Source: Acidimicrobiia bacterium (GTDB taxonomy: Bacteria > Actinomycetota > Acidimicrobiia > Acidimicrobiales > UBA8592). Taken from it: DNA of 43,132 bases. The stretch is taken from NCBI GenBank assembly GCA_030431575.1, contig JAUIIS010000008.1:1-43132 (forward strand), written 5' to 3'. Position 1 is the stretch's first letter. Each line of letters opens with the position of its first letter. The position numbers were made by a program, and so were the translations under genes. The notes under the pieces are model-generated. The model saw only the letters and a program-made list of their open reading frames with translations. It was not told the origin of the DNA and did not search any database. Shown here one piece after another: positions 36,189-43,132 of this stretch.

Positions 36189-37652
36189 ATGTCGAGCTTG
36201 GCTGAGATGTGCCCACGCATGCCGCTGGCGCACCGCGCCCACCTCGAACGATTGATGCGCACGTGGGCTCCACTGGCCGACATTAGCTTTGCCGACTTGC
36301 TGTTGTGCGTGCCCCACAAAGGCGGCGACACCAGTGGGTACGTCGTGGTTGGCCACATGCGCCCTTCCACGAGTCGGGCCCTGCACAGGACCGAGATGGT
36401 AGGTGCGGAGTTCCCACGAGGCTCCCGACCGCTGATCGACCTGGCTCGAGTGAGCGGCCAGGTCATTGATGGGGGTCGAATCGGAGATCCTCTAGCGCCA
36501 CGAATTCGGACGTTGTCGGTGCCGGTTCGCTACAAAGACAAGGTCATCGCGGTGTTATCACGCGAGTTCTCGCCTGACGAACAGCGCGAGCCCGGCGAGT
36601 TGGAGATGAACTACTTCTTTACTTTCCGCAGGTTGGCCCAGATGATCTCTGAGGGCACGTACCCTTTCCCTGGCGACGACCTCGATATCGAGGTATTGCC
36701 CCGCGTTAGCGACGGTTTGTTGCTGGTTGACGCATCGGCGCGGGTCAGGTTTGCCTCACCTAACGCGGTCTCGGTGCTGAGTCGGCTGGGAGTGCGCCGG
36801 GTTGAAGGCGAGCGGCTGTCCTCCACGGGCCTGCCCACCAAGGCGGTGCGGCTTTCCTTTGCCGACCGCCAACCGCATCTCGAGGAGCTGAGTCGTGGTG
36901 ACAGCCACGTGGTGTTGTGGTGTATGCCTCTTCTGGAAACGGGTGAGCTCACGGGTGCTGTGGTGCTCTTGCGGGACATTACCGAGCTGCGCAGACGAGA
37001 TCGCCTATTGATGTCCAAGGATGCTCGGATCGCGGAGATCCATCACCGAGTCAAGAACAATCTGCAAACCATCTCGTCGTTGCTGCGGTTGCAGGGACGT
37101 CGTGTGGTTAACGAGGAGGCTCGCACCGCAATTGAGGAATCTGTGCGCCGGATTCGTTCCATTGCGGTTGTGCACGAGATCCTGAGCCAGGAGGTCGCTA
37201 ACGACGTTCCCTTCACCGACATTGCCCGACCGCTGGTGCGGGTGGTCGAGGAGGGTTTCAGCTCAACAGAACAGCCACTGCGTTTCACTATTGCTGGCGA
37301 TGTTGGGACCTTGCCCACCGACGTAGCAACACCGTTGGCGGTTGTGCTGACCGAGCTCATGCAGAACGCTGTTGAGCACGGATTTGGGGGGCAGCGCCAG
37401 AACGAGGCCACTGTGGCCATCGAGTTCGAGAACGTGGCTGGCGAGCTGCACGTATCTGTGGTGGACGATGGTGTTGGTGTGCCGGAGGACTTTGACATCG
37501 ACCAGGCCTCTGGGCTTGGCCTGACCATTGTAAGAAGCCTGATCGAGGCCGATCTAGGTGGCTCGATCACTGTCGAGGCGCTGCCCGCTCCAAGGAGCGG
37601 GACAGCGGTTCGACTCGTTGTGCCTCAACCCGGCCCTACAAGCAGCGGGTAG
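36189..37652 (+). CDS. Sensor histidine kinase, PdtaS-like (HisKA_2 plus HATPase)
   Basis: EIHHRVKNNLQTISSLLRLQGRRV; VLTELMQNAVEHGF; VVDDGVGVPEDFDIDQASGLGLTIVRSLIEADLGGSI; GAF/PAS-like N-terminus. Confidence 0.87.
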   Translation: MSSLAEMCPRMPLAHRAHLERLMRTWAPLADISFADLLLCVPHKGGDTSGYVVVGHMRPSTSRALHRTEMVGAEFPRGSRPLIDLARVSGQVIDGGRIGDPLAPRIRTLSVPVRYKDKVIAVLSREFSPDEQREPGELEMNYFFTFRRLAQMISEGTYPFPGDDLDIEVLPRVSDGLLLVDASARVRFASPNAVSVLSRLGVRRVEGERLSSTGLPTKAVRLSFADRQPHLEELSRGDSHVVLWCMPLLETGELTGAVVLLRDITELRRRDRLLMSKDARIAEIHHRVKNNLQTISSLLRLQGRRVVNEEARTAIEESVRRIRSIAVVHEILSQEVANDVPFTDIARPLVRVVEEGFSSTEQPLRFTIAGDVGTLPTDVATPLAVVLTELMQNAVEHGFGGQRQNEATVAIEFENVAGELHVSVVDDGVGVPEDFDIDQASGLGLTIVRSLIEADLGGSITVEALPAPRSGTAVRLVVPQPGPTSSG

Positions 37653-37666
37653 AGGCGCCCAGGGCT

Positions 37667-37963
37667 CTAGCCCGAGTACTGCATGCTGCGACGGGCAGCC
37701 TTGCGCTCGCGGCGGATCTGGCGACGTTCTTCTTCGGAAAGGCCGCCCCACACGCCACTATCCTGGTTGGACTCAAGCGCAAACTCGAGGCAGTCGGGTC
37801 GAGCGGCGCATTGCAGGCATACGGCTTTGGCGGCAGCAATCTGGTCGAGCGCGGCGCCGGTGGCACCAACAGGGAAGAACAGCGTTGGATCGGTGTCTCG
37901 GCACAGGGCGACGGAGCGCCAGTCGGTTACTGCATCTCTAAAGGGAAAGACCTCAACGGCCAC
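37667..37963 (-). CDS. WhiB family [4Fe-4S] regulator, WhiB1-like
   Basis: WRSVALCRDTDPTLFFPVG...AKAVCLQCAARPDCLEFALESNQDSGVWGGLSEEERRQIRRERKA. GTG start at 37963 proposed; ORF track gives 38131. Confidence 0.9.
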   Translation of the reverse strand: MAVEVFPFRDAVTDWRSVALCRDTDPTLFFPVGATGAALDQIAAAKAVCLQCAARPDCLEFALESNQDSGVWGGLSEEERRQIRRERKAARRSMQYSG

Positions 37964-38238
37964 GGGGAACCTCCACTGGGGTGGTGCGTAAATCTGGGCC
38001 GTTGCGGGACGGCTCAGAGCGGGGCGAGCGAACAATCCATATGGGTCGTTCGGACCGCTAGGACGATAGACGCAGTTGCCCCTGTGTGACAAGGGGCGAA
38101 TGTTGTCAATGTTGTTACTGTGGTTTTGCAAAGTGCCCTGACCTGCATGAATCCAAAAGAAAAATCTGGACTTTGGTCGCCTCGGTCCGCCGTATCTGGC
38201 ACCCTGTGAGCGCCAACCGGCCGTCCCCTGGAGGACAC

Positions 38239-38940
38239 GTGACCCTGGTTATTGCGCATCGAGGTGCCTCGGTAGAGCGTCAACAAAACACCCTCGAGGC
38301 ATTCCGCCTTGCGGTAGAGATGGGGGCCGACTGGATCGAGCTCGACGTGCGTCGCAGTAAAGACGACGTTTTGATCATCAGCCACGACGCCCACCTGCCC
38401 GACGGTCGATTCATCGTCGATCACAACTACGACGAGCTGCCCGAATTTGTGCCCACGTTGGCCGAAGCACTCGACGCCTGCGAGGGCGCCAAGGTCAACA
38501 TCGAGATCAAGAACGAACCCGACGACCCCGACTACGACGTCGAGCACCAAATCTCTGACGCAACCATCGGCCTAGCCCTGGCTTTCCGAGACCCAAGTGA
38601 GCTGCTGTTCACGTCGTTCAACCTGGACACCGTCAAACGCATCAAGTCACTCAATCCCGACATCGTGGTGGGTTTTGTCACGGGGTTCGACGTGCTGCAG
38701 ATACAAATGCTGCTCGAAGCGGCCGTCGAAGCCGAGATGGACGTCATCGTGCCCTATGACGGCACCGTCGACCGTCGATTTGTAGCGCGAGCACACGACG
38801 CTGGACTGCCCGTCTATACCTGGACGGTCAACGACCCCAATCGGATGGCTGAGCTCATAGAGATCGGCGTCGACGGCATTATTACCGACCAACCCGATCT
38901 GGCCCGGGCTGCGGTTGATGCTGCCAAGAGTCCGGAGTAA
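38239..38940 (+). CDS. Glycerophosphodiester phosphodiesterase
   Basis: VIAHRGASVERQQNTLEAFRLAVEMGADWIELDVRRSKDDVLIISHDAHL. GTG start at 38239 preceded by ggagg. Confidence 0.92.
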   Translation: MTLVIAHRGASVERQQNTLEAFRLAVEMGADWIELDVRRSKDDVLIISHDAHLPDGRFIVDHNYDELPEFVPTLAEALDACEGAKVNIEIKNEPDDPDYDVEHQISDATIGLALAFRDPSELLFTSFNLDTVKRIKSLNPDIVVGFVTGFDVLQIQMLLEAAVEAEMDVIVPYDGTVDRRFVARAHDAGLPVYTWTVNDPNRMAELIEIGVDGIITDQPDLARAAVDAAKSPE

Positions 38941-38946
38941 CCAGCA

Positions 38947-39441
38947 GTGGGTGCAACGACGGTACGGGTGGCCACCGAGCAGGACCTCGGGTCCATATGT
39001 GAGATCTACAACTGGGCCATCATCGACAATCACGTGTCATTCGACACCGAGCCTTACACGGTCGAGAACCGGCTGCAGTGGTGGCGCGATCGTGAGGCCG
39101 AACTCACCTGTCTTGTAGCTGAGATTGACGGTGAGGTTGTGGGGGTTGCTTACTCGAGCTGGTATCGGCCCAAGGCCGCATACCGGTCGTCCATGGAAAC
39201 CACTATTGCCTTGTCGGCCGGCGCACGGGGCCAAGGCGTAGGCACCGTCCTGCTGGGCGAGCTCCTTGACCGCCTGGCAACCCAAGGAGTGCATCGAGCG
39301 GTGGCGGTCGTGGCGCTACCCAACGAGGCCTCGATTGCGCTGCACCACAAGCTGGGCTACCAAACCATTGGTGTGCTCACCGAGGTTGGTTACAAGCTTG
39401 GCCGATACTGGGACACCGAAATTCTCGAAAAGAAGCTGTAG
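38947..39441 (+). CDS. GNAT N-acetyltransferase, phosphinothricin acetyltransferase-like
   Basis: VRVATEQDLGSICEIYNWAI, YRSSMETTIALSAGARGQGVGTVLLGELLDRL, LHHKLGYQTIGVLTEVGYKLGRYWDT. Confidence 0.88.
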   Translation: MGATTVRVATEQDLGSICEIYNWAIIDNHVSFDTEPYTVENRLQWWRDREAELTCLVAEIDGEVVGVAYSSWYRPKAAYRSSMETTIALSAGARGQGVGTVLLGELLDRLATQGVHRAVAVVALPNEASIALHHKLGYQTIGVLTEVGYKLGRYWDTEILEKKL

Positions 39442-39472
39442 CCCACGGCTGGCCGCGTCGTCGGACAGGACA

Positions 39473-40864
39473 CTACGTGCCGCTGGCGCAGGCTGCCACG
39501 AGCGCCTGCGGCAGCAAGAACGAGCCGTCCGATGCAGGGTGCAGAGCGATTTCATCTACCACCGCGGCGCGCTCGATAGCGGCGTAGTAATGCGGGAACC
39601 GTTCAAGCGTTTCTGTGCCGGCTTCCCAAACCAGGCCCGGGCCCAACAGATTGGGGTCAACCACCAGCGCCACAAGATCGTGACGGCCCCGGTAGAAGCG
39701 GTTGGCCGGGGTCAGCAGCTGGTGAAGCCCGGAAAGATGCACAAAGCCGTCCTTGGCGAACTCGGCCGGAAGGTACGTGTCGCCAGCTGAGCGCCAGCGC
39801 TCGCGTTCGGCCAGATGCACGAGACGACTTGGCATCTGCGCCCAGCCAGCGTGCACGGCTTCCACCAGGGCCGCCCGCTGCTGATCGTCACAGAATGCAG
39901 CCACCGCAGCGCGCTCATTGCAGTGGGCCAGGTCGGCTCGGCTGAAACCCAACAGCTCTGCGGCGTGTCGGTGTTCCGCCGATGCTGTTGTGGTGGTGAT
40001 GCTGCGGTCGTCGGGGCTGAGCGTGACCAAGAAGCCAGCGTCGCGGAGCATGGCGGCCGGGTGGGACGCGATAGGTTTGCCCAAAGCGGCGTTGGATGTG
40101 AGGCACATCTCAAGCGGTACTCGACCGTCGCGGACAGCCAGTGCAGTTGAGCCCAGGGCCGTTATGTGCCCATCATCGACAACGCAGTCGTCGATGAGGC
40201 GCCAGCCGTGCCCAATCCGGTCCGGGTGGCACGACCCCATTGCGCTGGCCACCTGATGGGCGCCGTCCATCTCGCCGGCGTGCACCGTAATCTTGAGGCC
40301 CGCTTGGCGTGCGAGGTCGAACGCTCGTGCATGGAGTTCGGCAGGAAACCCGGGCTCGATACCAGCCAAATCGACACCAACGACCAACCCGTCGCGGGCC
40401 GCGACAACCGCAGCGCGAACCAGTTCTTCAGAGACCTCTACAGGTTGATCTCGCATGGCACAACACAGCAGGCGAGCTTGGATACCCGTGCCGTCCATGC
40501 CCGCAACGAGCCCACGCTGAACCGCCGCGATCGCGCCGTTGGGGCTGAGGCCACCAACGGTGTGTAACAAGGGAGCGAAGCGCAACTCGGCGTAGATCAC
40601 GCCATCGGCAGCCAAGTCTTCCAATGCTTCTTGTGCAACCCGTTCAAGCGCGTCAGCACCTTGGAGCAAAGAACCAACAAGATCGAAACGGCTAAACGCG
40701 TCGGGAAGCGACAACGCCGGCGTGATGGTCATCCATTCGGCCAACGCAGCAGCATTATCGACCGGCGTGGAAACGCCCAGGCGTTCGGCCAAGTCCAGAA
40801 CCGTCGACGGGCGCACACCTCCATCGAGGTGATCGTGCAACACAACGAGCGGTCCGAGGTTCAT
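39473..40864 (-). CDS. Adenosine deaminase fused to C-terminal DUF952 domain
   Basis: LHDHLDGGVRPST, ITVHAGE, RIGHGWRL, LSPDD; C-terminal LVHLAERERWRSAGDTYLPAEFAKDGFVHLSGLHQLLTPANRFYRGRHDLVALVVDPNLLGPGLVWE...FPHYYAAI (DUF952). ATGA overlap at 40861-40864. Confidence 0.87.
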   Translation of the reverse strand: MNLGPLVVLHDHLDGGVRPSTVLDLAERLGVSTPVDNAAALAEWMTITPALSLPDAFSRFDLVGSLLQGADALERVAQEALEDLAADGVIYAELRFAPLLHTVGGLSPNGAIAAVQRGLVAGMDGTGIQARLLCCAMRDQPVEVSEELVRAAVVAARDGLVVGVDLAGIEPGFPAELHARAFDLARQAGLKITVHAGEMDGAHQVASAMGSCHPDRIGHGWRLIDDCVVDDGHITALGSTALAVRDGRVPLEMCLTSNAALGKPIASHPAAMLRDAGFLVTLSPDDRSITTTTASAEHRHAAELLGFSRADLAHCNERAAVAAFCDDQQRAALVEAVHAGWAQMPSRLVHLAERERWRSAGDTYLPAEFAKDGFVHLSGLHQLLTPANRFYRGRHDLVALVVDPNLLGPGLVWEAGTETLERFPHYYAAIERAAVVDEIALHPASDGSFLLPQALVAACASGT

Positions 40865-42405
40865 GATCCTTCGGGGATCGCCGGTAGGTCGGTGCTGTAG
40901 AGCCATGCATCGAAGAAGTCGTCGAGGTCCTGTCCGCTGACTTCTTCTGCCACGGCCACGAAGTCTTCTGTGGTCACGTTGGAGCCAGCGAAACGCTCCA
41001 GGTAGGTCCGCAGCGTCTCGAAGAAGGCGTCGTCGCCGATGGTGCGGCGCAGCGCATGGAGGGTCACCCCGCCGCGGAAGTACACCGACGCGGCAAAAAG
41101 CTGGTCTGGGCCGGGGTCTCCGGGCACCGGATTGGAGAAAAACTCAGGAGCGAAGCTGGCCACACCAGCGATCTGAGCGTCGATGTCGTAGGTGGGGTCG
41201 GACGCCTCGAAGTAGAGGTGCTCGGCGTAGGTGGCGAAGCCCTCGTTGAGCCAGATGTTGTCCCACGACGCCACCGAGACCAGATTCCCAAACCACTGAT
41301 GCGCAAGCTCGTGGGCGACAACGCTGTCGATGTTGAACCCACCCTCTAAGAAGTCGGTGCCGAAGATGGACATGGTTTGTTGCTCCAGCGCCACGCCCAG
41401 CGCGGTGTCGACCACCAATACTCCGTAGGCGTCAAAGGGGTACGGGCCGAACATCTCCGTGAAGATCTCCATCATGTCCGCAGTGGCGTCGAACGCCCCA
41501 ACCTGGTCGGCCACGCTGGACACCAACGCGTTTCGGATGGGCACCCCGCCGACCGTTGTGTCTTCCAACAGGACGAGGTCGCCAATTGCGAGGGGCAACA
41601 AGTACGGGGCCATGGGGTCTCGGGCCTCGTAGATCCAGGTGGCGGTGCCGTCTTCGTTGGGTGTTGTGCTTTCCAAGAGCCCTGCCGAAGCAACGGTGAG
41701 TTCGTCAGGAGCGGTGACGATGACTCGGAACAAGGCCTTGTCGGTGGGGTGGTCGTTGACAGGATGCCAAGTGAAGTTGCCAGCCGGTTCCGACACCACA
41801 AAGGCGTTCGAGCCCTCGAAGTACCAGCCACCGATATCGATGTCGCTAAGGGCCTCTGTGCGGGCCGGGGTACCGGAGTAGGTAACTGCGGTTTCGAACG
41901 GGTCGCCTTCCGCGATGGCTTCGTTGGGGATCACCGTCAGCTCAGCGAGGTCGCGATCGAAGTCAGCATCAGTTCCGGCGACCGTGAGCTCTGAGATTTC
42001 CATGCCCAAGAAGTCGAGGTTGAACGACGCTAGGTCCTGGGTAGCGGTGGCTTCGATGGTTGTTGTGCCCGACAACACGGCGGTGGCTGGATCCCACGTG
42101 AGGTCCAACACGTAACGCTGCACGTCATAGCCCCCGTTGCCCAGGGTGGGGTAGTAGGGGTCGCCCACACCGTCGGCCCCAGGGGTGCCCACGACCGGCT
42201 CATCAACGGTGGGCTCCGGCGTCGGTGTTGGCGCGGACTCGGGTGTGGACTCTGCGTCTTCAGGTGACTCCGCTGCGGCAGCCTCAGCGGTGGGCTCGGT
42301 GGTGCCATCGGCACCCTCTTGGGTGACCTCAGCCCCGCGAGAAGAGCAGGCAGTCGCAACAAGGGCGAAGGCGACAGCAACAACCAGGGCTTTGAGACGC
42401 ATCAC
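40861..42405 (-). CDS. M1 family metallopeptidase, lipoprotein
   Basis: VAFALVATACSS lipobox; VAHELAHQWFGNLVSVASWDNIWLNEGFATYAEHLYFE (HExxH...E). Confidence 0.93.
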   Translation of the reverse strand: MMRLKALVVAVAFALVATACSSRGAEVTQEGADGTTEPTAEAAAAESPEDAESTPESAPTPTPEPTVDEPVVGTPGADGVGDPYYPTLGNGGYDVQRYVLDLTWDPATAVLSGTTTIEATATQDLASFNLDFLGMEISELTVAGTDADFDRDLAELTVIPNEAIAEGDPFETAVTYSGTPARTEALSDIDIGGWYFEGSNAFVVSEPAGNFTWHPVNDHPTDKALFRVIVTAPDELTVASAGLLESTTPNEDGTATWIYEARDPMAPYLLPLAIGDLVLLEDTTVGGVPIRNALVSSVADQVGAFDATADMMEIFTEMFGPYPFDAYGVLVVDTALGVALEQQTMSIFGTDFLEGGFNIDSVVAHELAHQWFGNLVSVASWDNIWLNEGFATYAEHLYFEASDPTYDIDAQIAGVASFAPEFFSNPVPGDPGPDQLFAASVYFRGGVTLHALRRTIGDDAFFETLRTYLERFAGSNVTTEDFVAVAEEVSGQDLDDFFDAWLYSTDLPAIPEGS

Positions 42406-42441
42406 CTGCCAAGTATGGCGTCCCCAACACGCTTGGCTGTG

Positions 42442-43132
42442 TCAGCTGCCCAAGATCTCTTCTTGGGGGACCAAGAGGCGCAAGATGTTTGGCTCGTGCT
42501 TGAAATGCAGATGCGTGACCTCGCCCAAATAGTCACCGTCGACCTGATACGGGAATGGGCGGTGGCCCACCAAGGTGAACTCGCTCAGATCGGTGCGGTA
42601 ATCGACTGCCTTGTTCTTCTTTAAGGCATCTGTCCCCCGCAACGCCCCCGCAGCGAGCCCAGCGATCTTGGTTAGCCGGAGGCTGCGTATCGAGATCATG
42701 ACCAGGCCGCGGTCAAGGGTGGCTTCGGGCGCAAGATCTAATGGCCGGCTGCCCAGATAGGTGTATGGATTGGTGTTGAGACAGATCCCGAACTTGGCGT
42801 CGGGCACCAGCGTCCCGTCGGTGAACTCCACTCGGAACGCCGGTTTGCGTCGGTCGTAGTGGCGCAGCCAGGTGTCTATTGCGGCATAGACAAACAGCGG
42901 ATGGCTGGCATAGCGCTTCAGTTGTCCCCGCTTTTCGACTTCTGCCACAACCGCAGCGTCAAATCCCAGACCGGCATGAAACAAGAAGTAGCGGCCATTC
43001 ACAGAGCCCAAGCCCACAGCGTGGATAGCGCCGCGATCGATGGTGTCGAGCAACACGCCGGTGGCCTCGACTGCGTCGTCGGGCAAGCCGAGGGTCCGGG
43101 CAAAGACGTTAGTTGACCCGCCGGGGAGCGCC
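42442..43132 (-). CDS. Diacylglycerol kinase family lipid kinase (5' end off the window)
   Basis: The edge reads GALPGGSTNVFARTLGLPDDAVEATGVLL..., with PYTYLGSRPLDLAPEATLDRGLVMISI and YQVDGDYLG. Confidence 0.87.
   Translation of the reverse strand, partial: ALPGGSTNVFARTLGLPDDAVEATGVLLDTIDRGAIHAVGLGSVNGRYFLFHAGLGFDAAVVAEVEKRGQLKRYASHPLFVYAAIDTWLRHYDRRKPAFRVEFTDGTLVPDAKFGICLNTNPYTYLGSRPLDLAPEATLDRGLVMISIRSLRLTKIAGLAAGALRGTDALKKNKAVDYRTDLSEFTLVGHRPFPYQVDGDYLGEVTHLHFKHEPNILRLLVPQEEILGS

Overview
The window is about 43 kb, high-GC and densely coding. It looks chromosomal and actinobacterial, probably Acidimicrobiia-like (inferred from a WhiB, DUF3107, a Septum_form lipoprotein, a class-E-like sortase and a paired ArsA module). 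I annotate about 42 protein genes and saw no tRNA, rRNA or CRISPR.

Main blocks, left to right:
(1) A minus-strand seven-gene operon (about 1-7778): a multidomain HPt/REC/degenerate-GGDEF regulator, a HEAT-repeat membrane protein, a processive GT2 glycosyltransferase, and a duplicated pair of small lipoprotein plus secreted Ig-like protein.
(2) serB and an N-acetylmuramoyl-L-alanine amidase.
(3) An aapJQMP/bztABCD-type amino-acid ABC transporter.
(4) A gene the ORF track splits in two at an in-frame TGA. Read through, it is a 370-aa AhpD-like protein with the redox motif C-F-Y-U-T-S-S-H and a SECIS-like hairpin directly downstream, so a strong selenoprotein candidate.
(5) Aldo/keto reductase, acyl-CoA dehydrogenase, NUDIX, TetR, Septum_form lipoprotein and sortase.
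(6) A complete ccmABCDEFGHI cytochrome c maturation operon.
(7) SixA-like phosphatase, Mrp, DUF3107, an ArsA pair, a PdtaS-like kinase and a WhiB1-like protein.
(8) GDPD, GNAT, an adenosine deaminase-DUF952 fusion, an M1 peptidase and a partial diacylglycerol kinase.

Non-coding structures include a 166-bp MITE-like element with perfect 19-bp terminal inverted repeats that supplies an ArsA stop codon, a REP-like palindrome, a 19/21-bp tandem repeat, and a GlnR-box-like site. The best candidates for new biology are the selenoprotein and the regulator/HEAT/GT2 operon.
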